The notes: generated by a model from the letters alone, not told the origin. Positions 24,916-33,189 are shown, counted from the stretch's first letter. The stretch: DNA of 64,000 nucleotides from JAFALK01 sp036500605 (GCA_036500605.1 DASYBU010000046.1:1-64000), one strand, 5' to 3'. Translations and numbers: made by a program.

Positions 24916-25506
24916 TCAGCGACCGTGCGACGAGGCGCTGAGACGGATCGCGCTGATCGATTGCAGGAATCGCTCTCTCGCCGTCTTGCTCGCAAAAGCC
25001 CGGGCCGGAATAACCAGAGCCTGGCGCTTGCTTAAATAGATGGCTACAAGCCCACGCAGTTCAAGGACCTTGTGAATGCCGCCGTCCCGCACGCTGGAGC
25101 TTGCGACCGGCGTCTCGATGTGCAGCTCATCGTCGGTCAAGAACACTCTGTACTTGGTCAACAGAGCCTTGTCTCGTCTGAGGATTGAAACCAGTAGCAC
25201 ATAGCCGAGGCACCAGACTTCGAGCGCAGCAAAGATGAATGTGGTCATGACCGTCATGAAGAGCCAGCCTTCATGTTTCCGCGCCATGAAGGCCATCAGC
25301 AGGGCCAGCGTGACGAGTGAAAAATGCGTCGGGAAGTTTCGGATGTGGGCATATAAGCTCCACCAGACCAAGTCTCGCGATCGAAGCGAGAAGGAAAGTT
25401 CCTGTTCTTGGTCCAAGTTATTTGCCGTCAAGGAGGTCATCGGCGGATTGTGCATGGATGCAGCGCGCGTTGACCCGGCGGACAAGGCGCTGGGAGGCGT
25501 GTCCAT
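24916..25506 (-). CDS. YcxB-like membrane protein
   Basis: 196 aa. Two transmembrane helices at about residues 62-80 (FSLVTLALLMAFMA) and 83-108 (FMTVMTTFIFAALEVWCLGY). A cytoplasmic domain follows, with FLTDDELHIETPVASSSV and the YcxB-like ending VAIYLSKRQALVIPARAF. The start is uncertain (ATG at 25506, 25455 or 25440). The family has no established function; members are small membrane proteins frequent in mobile DNA. Confidence 0.6.
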   Translation of the reverse strand: MDTPPSALSAGSTRAASMHNPPMTSLTANNLDQEQELSFSLRSRDLVWWSLYAHIRNFPTHFSLVTLALLMAFMARKHEGWLFMTVMTTFIFAALEVWCLGYVLLVSILRRDKALLTKYRVFLTDDELHIETPVASSSVRDGGIHKVLELRGLVAIYLSKRQALVIPARAFASKTARERFLQSISAIRLSASSHGR

Positions 25507-25535
25507 TGCGCCGGTCTGTTACGCCGGCTGGCGCG

Positions 25536-26123
25536 CTACTCTGGAACCGAAGCAGGGTTTTGGTGCGGTCGTAGGGGGATGATTTCGGCGCTGAGAGGCG
25601 GCGGTTTGCGTGCCTGAGCCTCTTCCCAAGGCTTTGGGCGGGGCCTAAGGCGCACGAAGGGTGGCCTCACCTTCGGGAGTGTCGTGTCCTCGGCTCGGAA
25701 TACGCGCGCCAGGGCCAACTCGAAGGCTGCGCTGAACACCGGGCACCGACGATTTCCATGCGAGCCGGCCAGATGCCGCTTCAGTCCAATCGGAAAGGCG
25801 AAACGACCAGGGGAGGATGACTCCCTATCTGGATCACACAGCGGGCAGTTCGCGCGGCGCACACGCGCTGACGGGCGGACGTCAAGCCTGAGCCCTTCCT
25901 CTGCTAGATCCAGGACCCCTTCTGTTGCCCACCGAGACCAGGCCGACAGGCTCTGCCGTTCGTCGACGGCCTCCCACGCTTCAAGGTAATCCCTCTGTGG
26001 ACTCCGCATCAGGTCAATGAGTGCCTGATGCGCCAAGTCGAGCTTCCAAAGCGTGTCCCGCAGGCGCTCATGAAGACGCTTCGCCTCCTCAGAACGCGCC
26101 GGAGGCAGTCGTTTGCTCGCCAT
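25536..26123 (-). CDS. Hypothetical protein with zinc-finger-like motif
   Basis: 195 aa. The central CPLCDPDRES, then LKRHLAGSHG, gives a C-x2-C ... H-x4-H arrangement like a C2H2 finger; the C-terminal 50 residues are Pro/Arg-rich. The N-terminal ~80 residues are helical. Basic overall. DNA or RNA binding is plausible but unproven. Confidence 0.55.
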   Translation of the reverse strand: MASKRLPPARSEEAKRLHERLRDTLWKLDLAHQALIDLMRSPQRDYLEAWEAVDERQSLSAWSRWATEGVLDLAEEGLRLDVRPSARVRRANCPLCDPDRESSSPGRFAFPIGLKRHLAGSHGNRRCPVFSAAFELALARVFRAEDTTLPKVRPPFVRLRPRPKPWEEAQARKPPPLSAEIIPLRPHQNPASVPE

Positions 26124-26675
26124 AGTTGCCGCTCCAGATCAGTTTCCGATTTGTGGCTGACTGTATTGGGTTGATTGGCAGAGCGCCAATGAACAGTCGC
26201 CGAAGGTTCACATGACTTCGACGCGCATCTGCAGCCGAGGGCCCGGCCGCGGAGCAAATGGGCCCGGCCCAGCGCATCACCTGGACATCAAAACACCTCA
26301 ACTGACGATCGGCGACATCGAGTGATGCCTTGTCTCGCTTGGCATCAGACTCGCTCAGTTGACATCAACTAATGCCTTTCGACTCGCTCTGAGCATCAGG
26401 TGATGTCAGGTGATTGTTTTGTCTCTCGCAAGTTGTCAACTCGGCTGGTGGTCTTGTAACGCCCTCCGGTTGACAGCTGCTTGTAGCTGTAACGTGTAGC
26501 TGGAGCCGAAAAAACGGGAGTGGAAAAACCCGAGTTGACGTGGGGAGCGCCGTGTCTTGCCGTAGGAGTGGGCGTCATCTGAAGCGGGTGGTAGCCATCA
26601 GAAGCTGGCCGTCGGTCAGCGCGAGTGATGCCTAGTTGGATCAGTCGCCGGCTCACACGCTTGGTAGGCATAACG
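26124..26675. promoter_or_regulatory. Regulatory gap with repeated tgatg(c/t)c motifs
   Basis: No supported gene in 552 bp. Between about 26274 and 26410 the hexamer gcatca or its complement tgatgc, or the variant gacatca/tgatgtc, occurs at least eight times. Included are a 7-bp inverted repeat (tgatgcc 26323-26329 / ggcatca 26341-26347, 11-bp spacer) and catcaggtgatg at 26395-26406. Looks like a clustered operator in front of the AlpA-like gene. Confidence 0.5.
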
Positions 26676-26999
26676 ATGAAATTTGAGGGGAAGGTTTCGG
26701 TCGAGAACGGCAGCGCGCACGGGGCGCTGGGAAGAGAACATGGTAGGTCGAACTCGTGCCAATCGTTGGAGGTGCTGCACATCGATGGCGCGCTTTTGCG
26801 TATCGAGACCGTGTCCGCCGCGACAGGCTTCAGCGTCAGCACCATCTATCGCATGGTCAAAGTCGGGACGTTCCCGTCGCCTGTCCGCTTCGGACTGCGA
26901 TGCACTCGCTGGCCCGCAGGGGCCGTCATGGAATGGTTGCAGCATCAAGCGGGGCGGGCGGTGCTGATCCCACCTGCCGGCCGACCTCCGGCAACCTAG
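26676..26999 (+). CDS. AlpA-family regulator
   Basis: 107 aa from the ATG at 26676; the frame upstream to 26625 is less likely. The C-terminal half, LLRIETVSAATGFSVSTIYR, GTFPSPVRFGLRCTRWPAGA and VMEWLQ, is a textbook AlpA/excisionase winged helix, and the N-terminal 45 residues are an unrelated extension. In P4-like elements AlpA switches on integrase expression or excision; here it lies about 5 kb from the integrase gene and on the opposite strand. Confidence 0.85.
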   Translation: MKFEGKVSVENGSAHGALGREHGRSNSCQSLEVLHIDGALLRIETVSAATGFSVSTIYRMVKVGTFPSPVRFGLRCTRWPAGAVMEWLQHQAGRAVLIPPAGRPPAT

Positions 27000-27146
27000 A
27001 CCTCTAGTCGGCGTCTCGCCGCAGCGCAGGAGGGAATGCGGCCTTGCATTGGTGCATGAACTCAGATCTCCGCCACCGGTGCGGCATCCGCATCATCGTT
27101 TCACAGCGAGGGAGAAGAATCGGCCCGGCTGTCGGGGCCTGGATCT

Positions 27147-27665
27147 TCAGAAGCGCTCGGCGTGGGCGTACATCGCCTCCAGCGCCAACGGATACGCCAG
27201 CCGTGCTGCATCCTCCAGGGACGAATGCGCCGCTGCAATGTCGGTCCCGCTCACGCTCCACACCTTGGAGGGGCTGCCCGGCTGCTGTGGGTGGACCAAC
27301 TCATTGCGCAGATGGCGGATGCGCTCCAGGTCCTCCTGTCCGAAGAACAGCTCGCAAGCCGAGCTCTTGTGATCGAGGAACTGCAGGTCGCGCAGCGTGG
27401 CCTCGATTGCGGCCTGGCCCAGCACGATCACCGACGCCCACGCGCCGGCCAGGAATGCCTGGCGCACGTCCACCAATAGCAGTTGGGCCTGCGAGCTGAT
27501 TCGCATCTGGATGAAGTGGCGCTGCGCCTCAAGCTCGGCCTGCAGCAGCCAAGTCTCTCGCTCTCCCAACGCGGCCAAGCCGCCCAGCGTCGCCAGGGCC
27601 GCGCCCTCGGCGAGGCTGGGACCGCCGGCCGGCGCCGCAACTGCGGCTTCCATACCCTTGGCCAT
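27147..27665 (-). CDS. HEPN-motif protein
   Basis: 172 aa from the ATG at 27665, which has a GGAGG site eight bases upstream; a TTG at 27668 is the alternative. All-helical. The second half contains GQAAIEATLRDLQFLDHKSS and RHLRNELVHPQQPG. RNELVH is the R-x4-H signature of HEPN ribonucleases. The N-terminal 40 residues are Ala/Gly-rich. HEPN proteins act as RNases in toxin-antitoxin and abortive-infection systems; no MNT-type antitoxin lies beside it, only an unrecognised 81-aa protein. Confidence 0.6.
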   Translation of the reverse strand: MAKGMEAAVAAPAGGPSLAEGAALATLGGLAALGERETWLLQAELEAQRHFIQMRISSQAQLLLVDVRQAFLAGAWASVIVLGQAAIEATLRDLQFLDHKSSACELFFGQEDLERIRHLRNELVHPQQPGSPSKVWSVSGTDIAAAHSSLEDAARLAYPLALEAMYAHAERF

Positions 27666-27728
27666 CAAGCTATTCCTCCCGCCCTGCGCAGCGCATCCTG
27701 TTGCTCACGCCCACGTCGGGCAACTCGC

Positions 27729-27974
27729 TTAGGTCTTGACCACCGACCACGACGGCCAGTCAGGGCGGATCGCCTCGCGGGCCAGTCCAGCCGCTGACGA
27801 TCGTTCGTAGCCCTCCGGCCGGTCGATTGCGATGACGACGGCCGTCCCTTCATCTCTCAAGAGCTCGCACGCCCAGCCAGGCCGCATCGCGTCCTCAATA
27901 ACCAACTCGGCGTGCACGTCCGAATAGTCAGGTTGCCGCTTCAGAGCGATCACTATCGGCGAAGACTGGTTCAT
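27729..27974 (-). CDS. Small hypothetical protein
   Basis: 81 aa from the ATG at 27974 (MNQSSPIVIALKRQ). Short alpha/beta protein with acidic patches (VHAELVIEDAMRPGWACELL). It precedes the HEPN gene on the same strand with a 63-bp gap, so it might be its partner, but nothing in the sequence shows that. Confidence 0.45.
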   Translation of the reverse strand: MNQSSPIVIALKRQPDYSDVHAELVIEDAMRPGWACELLRDEGTAVVIAIDRPEGYERSSAAGLAREAIRPDWPSWSVVKT

Positions 27975-28150
27975 CGTCTGATCCGTGTCCAGTGCGGCGC
28001 GATGCCGACGATGCCCAATGGTAGCGGCACGGCAGTAGACGGGGCCGACTTGGCACATCGTGGGCGCGTCAAGATTCAGTGGAAATCAAGTTCCGAGCGT
28101 CACGTGTCATAGATGCCATTGATGATGCTGATCTCACCCGTACGGCATAG

Positions 28151-28165
28151 CCTCCGTCACGGAGG
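28151..28165 (+). promoter_or_regulatory. Hairpin masking the transposase ribosome site
   Basis: Perfect 6-bp stem cctccg/cggagg with a 3-base loop; its right arm is the GGAGG ribosome site of the transposase ATG at 28174. Such hairpins damp translation of transposases, particularly from read-through transcripts. Confidence 0.5.
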
Positions 28166-28173
28166 TGCACTCC

Positions 28174-29223
28174 ATGAGCCGGAAGCAATCCAAGGTCGTT
28201 CGAGTCGGGGTCGATCTGGCAAGGTCGGTTATCCAGGTCCACGCGGTCGACGCGAATGAAAAAGTAATCATTGCCAAGCAGCTCCAGCGCGCCGCGTTTC
28301 TTCCTTGGTGCCAAACGCTCCCGATCGGGTGTGTCATCGGACTGGAGGCCTGTTGTGCGGCGCACTACTGGGGGAGAAGGCTTCATGAGATTGGGCTGGC
28401 TCCCCGACTCATTTGTCCGTCGTTTGTGACACCCTATCGTCTGAGCGGCTCGACCGGGAAAAGTGATGCGAACGACGCAGAGGCAATTTGCGAGGCTGTC
28501 GGTCGCCCGCACATGAGGTTCGTGTCAGTGAAGACACCGATCCAGCAGAGTTGGCTCGCATTGCACGTTCTCCGGACAGGCTACGTCAACGAGAGAACCA
28601 ATTGCATGAACCGGATGCGCGGCCTGCTGGCGGAGTTCGGACTTGTCTTTGGCGTGTCCACGCGTAGATTCCGGCGCGAATTGCCCGAAGTGCTCACCAC
28701 GACGGATTCCGATCTCACGCCACTTGCAAGGATGGCCCTTCGCAGAGGGCTTGCGCATTTCCTGGCGCTTGATAGACAGATCCAGTGGTGCGACAAACAG
28801 ATCGAGAAGCACGTGTCTTCGGACCCAAATGCGCTGTTGGCCAAGAGCGTTTCCGGCGTCGGCGTGCTGACCGCCTCCGCCATCTGCGCCAGCATTGGTG
28901 ACGTACACCAATTCAAGAACGGTCGACAGCTCAGCGCGTGGCTGGGACTAGTGCCACGTATGAAATCGACGGGTGGGAAGGAGCGCCTGGGGCCGATCAC
29001 GAAGCGAGGCGACCAATATTTGCGCAGACTTCTGGTGTTTGGAGCTAAGGCCGCGTTGCGGGAGGCGCCGCGCCGAGATGACCCAGTGAGTAAATGGGCA
29101 GTGCAGCTTCGGGAGCGAGTGGGATGGTCGAAAGCGGCAGTCGCTCTCGCCAACAAGAACGCCCGAATAATTTGGAGCAAGCTCGCACAGAACTCGACGA
29201 ATTCAGCCGGTCCGCGCGGCTGA
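28174..29223 (+). CDS. IS110-family transposase
   Basis: DEDD recombinase of the IS110 family; these elements insert using an RNA-guided mechanism (bridge RNA in the noncoding end). 349 aa from the ATG at 28174, with GGAGG seven bases upstream; a GTG at 28165 also opens the frame. RuvC-like acidic residues are D14 (GVDLARS), E58 (GLEACCAAHYWG), and D98 and D101 (KSDANDAE). The C-terminal Tnp20 domain starts near SVSGVGVLTASAICASIGDV and includes QLSAWLGLVPR. The reading frame is intact. Element ends cannot be fixed by eye; IS110 elements lack clear terminal inverted repeats. Confidence 0.93.
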   Translation: MSRKQSKVVRVGVDLARSVIQVHAVDANEKVIIAKQLQRAAFLPWCQTLPIGCVIGLEACCAAHYWGRRLHEIGLAPRLICPSFVTPYRLSGSTGKSDANDAEAICEAVGRPHMRFVSVKTPIQQSWLALHVLRTGYVNERTNCMNRMRGLLAEFGLVFGVSTRRFRRELPEVLTTTDSDLTPLARMALRRGLAHFLALDRQIQWCDKQIEKHVSSDPNALLAKSVSGVGVLTASAICASIGDVHQFKNGRQLSAWLGLVPRMKSTGGKERLGPITKRGDQYLRRLLVFGAKAALREAPRRDDPVSKWAVQLRERVGWSKAAVALANKNARIIWSKLAQNSTNSAGPRG

Positions 29224-29466
29224 GGACGGTCCTCGCATCTCCAGCGCTCGGGGAACTCGAAATTGGGACTGCTTGCGCAGGCAAGCGATAGATTTCCTGA
29301 GCCCGAGCGGCTCGTTTGAATGTGGTGACAAGAATAGAAGGCGGAAGCGCGCTCACACGGGCGGCACGCACTCGAGAGAGGATCTGTCGCGCACCCCGCG
29401 TCGACGTTTCTGGTCCGGAGTCGTGCCGCCGGTTTTTCGGTAGAGAGATTTGATTCGAACGGATCT

Positions 29467-29841
29467 TCAGGACGATGTACCAGGGCGATGCCGGCGCGCT
29501 GCTGCAGATCTTTGGTCAGCCCACCTTTGACGCTCGGCCTCGATCATGTAGGGGTAGTTTGTCAGGCGCCCCATCCTGTCGCTGACGCCGGCAGCAGCGC
29601 AGGCCGCGTGCTCTGCGGATTCCCATATATCGACGATGGCCCAACGCTCAGGACTCATTCGGAATGCTTCATCGCCGGTCGCTTCAAAGGCGGCCGGAAA
29701 GCCCGCGCAGGTTTGGGCAATCAGAGGGTCCATGCCGGCGGCCATGAAGATCTCGCTCGCCGCCAGAATCGCGGCCTCTTTGGAGTCGGCCGGTAGATCG
29801 CCCTCGATCAGGTAGAAGGTGAGCCGTCTGAAAATGGACAT
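29467..29841 (-). CDS. Hypothetical protein next to the IS110 element
   Basis: 124 aa. The N-terminal ~95 residues read as a genuine alpha/beta protein (RRLTFYLIEGDLPADSKEAA; MSPERWAIVDIWESAEHAA). The C-terminal ~20 residues are Arg/Ala-rich and look unlike the rest, so the 3' end may have been altered by the neighbouring insertion. Function unknown. Confidence 0.5.
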   Translation of the reverse strand: MSIFRRLTFYLIEGDLPADSKEAAILAASEIFMAAGMDPLIAQTCAGFPAAFEATGDEAFRMSPERWAIVDIWESAEHAACAAAGVSDRMGRLTNYPYMIEAERQRWADQRSAAARRHRPGTSS

Positions 29842-30036
29842 GGCGCGTTTCCCCTTGCTGAGTGATCGAATGCTCTTCGAAGGTCAGTGTCGCAAAGATC
29901 GCGAACGACGGACATCGTCCCGGCCACAATGCTTGACCCAGCTCAAAGGATCTGTCGAAAACAAGGCGAGGTTCGATCGCCATGGGTCCGGCGAGCAGCC
30001 GAGCGCCGGAATCCTGACCAAGCGGCGCGCTGCCAT

Positions 30037-30471
30037 TCAGGCCGATAGCGTCTTGACGTACGCGCGCAGGTCCGCGACGGCATGGATGCTGACGTCCCCG
30101 TCAAACCGGAGGAAAACGTCGCGCGTCTCTTGATCTTCCCAGTCCGGCGAGAGTTGCTCAGCCAGGAAGCACAGATAGGGCAGCACGGCGCGCGCCTGCT
30201 CGTCGCTGAGGCTGCGCTTGCCGGCGAGGTCGGACCTCAGCGTTGAGGCCGCAATGCGCCACGCTATGTCATCGAAGAGTTCTTGGCGCGAGATGGAGAT
30301 CACCTCGCCGGCCTGGTGCCACAACTCGCTGCGACCTTCGGCGGCGAGGTTGTGGACGGTGAGATCCGTTCCCTTAAACGTGATGAAGACCGTCGCGTCC
30401 TCGTCGGCCGCCTCTTCGACATGCAACGCCACTTCGACGTTCGCGCTCGTCTGGGGCTGCGGACTAGACAT
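30037..30471 (-). CDS. Hypothetical protein
   Basis: 144 aa, acidic, no known domain. The N-terminal strand-rich part (TVFITFKGTDLTVHNLAAEG) is followed by helices (ELFDDIAWRIAASTLRSDLA). No signal peptide or membrane segment. It lies between the IS110 region and the toxin-antitoxin pair on the same strand as the latter. Confidence 0.5.
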   Translation of the reverse strand: MSSPQPQTSANVEVALHVEEAADEDATVFITFKGTDLTVHNLAAEGRSELWHQAGEVISISRQELFDDIAWRIAASTLRSDLAGKRSLSDEQARAVLPYLCFLAEQLSPDWEDQETRDVFLRFDGDVSIHAVADLRAYVKTLSA

Positions 30472-30536
30472 CGAGCAAGGATAGCGCAGGCATAGAAAAG
30501 CCCGCGCGAGGCGGGCTTCGTCGAGCTTCGGTGCTC

Positions 30537-30956
30537 TTAAGCTGCAAGCAGTGGAGGATGCGGCGTCTCATGTTGAGCGCCGGTCTCCGCCACCGCGATT
30601 GCGGCAGCGGCCTCTTCGGCCTGACGTGCGAGCTCATGCTGCTGCTCGATTTCCTTCTTTCTCCGGACGGCCTGGTCGCGAAGGATCGCCTTCTTCTCAG
30701 CATCCACAAACCGCTTGCAGATTTCGCGGATCAGAGGCTGATAGCCCATCCCATTCAGTTGGGCGATGGCCTTTAGATCTCGCACCAGTTCAGAGGTGAA
30801 CCGAATCGAGATAGGGTGAAGGCCGAGAAGCTTGTCGGTGTTCTTCGATTCTTCGACTTGCCGGGCGTGTGCGGCGTCGTTGCCAAGGCTCCCGTTAGGC
30901 CCCCAGTCGTCCGCGGTCGCTTCGACGCGATCGAGCAGCTCTTGGTTGATGGGCAT
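30537..30956 (-). CDS. Putative antitoxin (CopG/BrnA-like)
   Basis: 139 aa. The block ISIRFTSELVRDLKAIAQLN (residues about 49-68) with the following helix PLIREICKRFVDAEKK has the beta-helix-helix look of a ribbon-helix-helix DNA-binding domain. A long Glu/Lys/Ala coiled tail follows. It has an AGGAG ribosome site and starts 9 bp after the toxin gene. It probably neutralises the upstream product and represses the operon at the actgtatatac repeats. Confidence 0.65.
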   Translation of the reverse strand: MPINQELLDRVEATADDWGPNGSLGNDAAHARQVEESKNTDKLLGLHPISIRFTSELVRDLKAIAQLNGMGYQPLIREICKRFVDAEKKAILRDQAVRRKKEIEQQHELARQAEEAAAAIAVAETGAQHETPHPPLLAA

Positions 30957-30965
30957 ATGTGACTC

Positions 30966-31253
30966 CTAGTTTCCGTGAATTTCAAAAATGTCTTGTATGG
31001 CTTTTGTCGCGACGTAGGCTGACTTTAGATAGATGTTCTCATCATCCTCGACGTATACGACTTTGACCTTTTTGCCCAGGTGGGTCTCCGAGACAAACCA
31101 AACCGTTGGAGGGTCTGTCCTATGCTCCTCACGATCATCTTTGACGACGCGACCACATCGGTTCAAAAAGCACTCCATCACCTCGCGCTCGCTGATTGAG
31201 CCGTGTGACGGGTCGCCGATCTTCGTCTTGATCTTCGGTGAGATGATGAGCAT
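30966..31253 (-). CDS. Putative toxin (BrnT/DUF4258-like)
   Basis: 95 aa. ISEREVMECFLNRCGRVVKD, then REEHRTDPPTVWFVSETHLG and KKVKVVYVEDDENIYLKSAY, match a family often mislabelled ADP-ribosyl-(dinitrogen reductase) hydrolase and found in toxin-antitoxin-like pairs. The compact beta fold resembles BrnT/RelE-type RNases. Toxin-first order with a downstream CopG-like gene is as in brnTA. Less GC-rich than its surroundings. Confidence 0.6.
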   Translation of the reverse strand: MLIISPKIKTKIGDPSHGSISEREVMECFLNRCGRVVKDDREEHRTDPPTVWFVSETHLGKKVKVVYVEDDENIYLKSAYVATKAIQDIFEIHGN

Positions 31254-31259
31254 TCTGGG

Positions 31260-31375
31260 ACTGTATATACGTTCGAGTCATCATGCATTTGTGGGGCTTT
31301 TCGACTGTTTTAGAGGGGGGACGTCGCCCCGTTCAGCCTGTCTCACATCGCTGATTTGTACTGTATATACAAATC
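31260..31375. promoter_or_regulatory. Operators of the toxin-antitoxin operon
   Basis: The 11-mer actgtatatac occurs twice, at 31260-31270 (seven bases before the toxin start) and at 31360-31370. The second lies inside an inverted repeat, gatttgta 31353-31360 / tacaaatc 31368-31375. The region is AT-rich and is the only plausible promoter for the pair. Confidence 0.6.
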
Positions 31376-31506
31376 ATAGCCGTACTTGTAGGTGGTTTCG
31401 ACAAGTTCGGGTAGGACTTAACGACAGGCTGTTGTTCCATTGCAGGCTGCGTGCACTGTGATACGAAATATCTATGGAACCGCAGTACTTGATCGGGATT
31501 TTGCTC

Positions 31507-31746
31507 TCACCGGACGAGAATTCGCTCGCCCTTGATCATGCAGTGCAGGCAGATCAGCGCCTTTGTGCCGCCCGAGGTCTTGCCGTCGTGCGACTGCACG
31601 CCGATGCGCGTCTCAATCAGCTCGAGCGAGCCGCAGCGCGGGCACTTGAGGATTGTTGCCGGGATCAGTTCTGCAAGCCCGTCCAGCACCTCCTGGCGCT
31701 TGCTGCGCGCTGGCTTGGGCACTTTGGGGACCAAGTGAAGCGCCAT
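31507..31746 (-). CDS. Small zinc-ribbon protein
   Basis: 79 aa from the ATG at 31746, preceded by GGGGTGAG. Two Cys pairs, KCPRCGS near residue 34 and CLHC near 67, form a zinc ribbon. It begins 4 bp after the integrase stop and is probably co-transcribed with it. Function unknown; might bind DNA and assist recombination. Confidence 0.65.
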   Translation of the reverse strand: MALHLVPKVPKPARSKRQEVLDGLAELIPATILKCPRCGSLELIETRIGVQSHDGKTSGGTKALICLHCMIKGERILVR

Positions 31747-31750
31747 CAAC

Positions 31751-32992
31751 TCACCCCTTCTTGAGCTTGACCACTTTGCCGCCCGAACGCAATTCGTCCA
31801 GGTAGTCGGCCCACGTCTGCATGAGCGTCTTGCGCTGCGCCATGAAGTCTGCGCGGTCGTAGGCGGTGCCGAGCGGACCGTTCTTGCCGTGCGCCAGCTG
31901 GGCCTCAATCACACCAGGATCGACGCCAGAGATGTTCTCGACGATGAGGGTGCGAGCCATCGCGCGGAAGCCGTGCGCGGTCATGTCTTCGCTGCTGTAG
32001 CCCATACCGCGCAGCGCCGCGTTGACCGTGTTCTCGCTCATCGGCTTCTCGCCGGTACGAATGCTGGGGAAGACGTAGCGCCCGTGGCCCGTCAGCGGCA
32101 CGATTGACTGCAACACGGCCACAGCCTGGGTGGCCAGCGGCACGAAGTGCGGCCGCCCGTTGAGCTTGCCGCGCTTGGTCCGTTTCATTTCGCTGGCCGG
32201 AATCGTGAGCATGGCGGCATCAAGGTCGATCCAGGCCCACTCCAATGCCCGCATGTTGCCCGGGCGCTGGAACAGCAGTGCCGAGAGCTGCAGCGCCGCG
32301 CGGGTGGTCGGCTGCCCCTGATATGAGGCGATGGCGCGCGCTAGTTCTCCGGCCTTTGCAGGGATCAGCACGGCCGCCATGTTCTTGACCGTGTGCGGCT
32401 TCAGGGCGCCGACCAAGTCGCCGGCCGGGTTCTTGTCGCACCGGCCTGTCGCGATCCCGTACTTGAACACCTGGCCGGCAAACGCCCGCAGGTCGCGCGC
32501 CATCTGGGTGGCACCCCGCGCCTCCACCTTGCGCAATGCGTCCAGCAGCACGGGCGCGCTGACATCGCGCAGCGGAAGCGTGCCGATCCAGGGGAAGAGG
32601 TCCTTCTCGCAGCAGCGCAGGAACTGCGCAGCGTGCGCGGCGCTCCATTCGCTGGACTTGGTCCGGTGGTATTCCTCGGCCACTGCCTTGAACGTCACGG
32701 CCGACGAGACGCGCTTGGCGATGGCTTCCGCCTTGCGGGCCTGGACAGGGTTGGTGCCGGCCTGGCGCGTCTTGCGGGCTTCGTCGCGGGCCTGGCGAGC
32801 GGCCTTCAGAGACACCTGGGGGTAGCTGCCGAGTGCCAGCCGAGATTCTTTGCCGTCGGGATAGAACTTCCAGAACCAACGTTTGGAGCCGGCCCCGGCG
32901 ATCTCAAGGTACAGGCCGCTGCCATCGGTCAGTCGGCGCCGCTTCATCTCGGGCGGGCAGGTGGCGTTCTTGCAGGCGGCTTCAGTGAGCAT
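31751..32992 (-). CDS. int: P4-type tyrosine integrase
   Basis: Site-specific recombinase that inserted the element at the tRNA-Arg 3' end. 413 aa: an N-terminal DUF4102-type arm-binding region (LTEAACKNATCPPEMKRRRL, then DGSGLYLEIAG), a core-binding domain at about 100-190 and a catalytic domain to about 395. Catalytic residues visible are the Arg in FQRPGNMRALEW, the H-x-x-R in HGFRAMART, the later His in LAHGKNG and the nucleophile Tyr in GTAYDRADF. The frame is intact, so excision may still be possible. It lies 198 bp from attR, reading away from it. Confidence 0.95.
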   Translation of the reverse strand: MLTEAACKNATCPPEMKRRRLTDGSGLYLEIAGAGSKRWFWKFYPDGKESRLALGSYPQVSLKAARQARDEARKTRQAGTNPVQARKAEAIAKRVSSAVTFKAVAEEYHRTKSSEWSAAHAAQFLRCCEKDLFPWIGTLPLRDVSAPVLLDALRKVEARGATQMARDLRAFAGQVFKYGIATGRCDKNPAGDLVGALKPHTVKNMAAVLIPAKAGELARAIASYQGQPTTRAALQLSALLFQRPGNMRALEWAWIDLDAAMLTIPASEMKRTKRGKLNGRPHFVPLATQAVAVLQSIVPLTGHGRYVFPSIRTGEKPMSENTVNAALRGMGYSSEDMTAHGFRAMARTLIVENISGVDPGVIEAQLAHGKNGPLGTAYDRADFMAQRKTLMQTWADYLDELRSGGKVVKLKKG

Positions 32993-33015
32993 GGCGAGGT
33001 CCTGTCCCTAGGAAA

Positions 33016-33076
33016 CCGGGGAACACTCTCCCCGATTTGTCCCGAGATCCCGATTTGTTCCCCGGATTGTTCCCCG
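33016..33076 (+). repeat. tttgttccccg repeats, right end
   Basis: One exact copy of tttgttccccg at 33054-33064, one single-mismatch copy at 33066-33076 (12-bp spacing), a degenerate copy near 33036 and an inverted copy, ccggggaaca, at 33016-33025. They mirror the pair inside attL (13930 and 13942). Candidate integrase arm sites or regulator sites in front of int. Confidence 0.55.
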
Positions 33077-33125
33077 GACGGACGCGCGCTGTAAAGACGA
33101 ATCGTGATTCAACGTGACATGAAAA

Positions 33126-33158
33126 AAGCTCCTAAGCGATTGATTTGCTTAGGAGCTT
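33126..33158 (-). terminator. Rho-independent terminator after tRNA-Arg
   Basis: Perfect 12-bp stem (aagctcctaagc / gcttaggagctt) with a 9-base loop, followed on the minus strand by six U. It ends transcription coming from tRNA-Arg. Because it lies inside the element, the incoming DNA supplied it. Confidence 0.9.
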
Positions 33159-33189
33159 GATTGCTTGTGGCACGTCGTGACATGCTTGT

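Noticed and set aside
30037..30471. Third component of the toxin-antitoxin operon
   Set aside because: Same strand but separated by 65 bp and without any toxin, chaperone or antitoxin motif; kept as hypothetical only.
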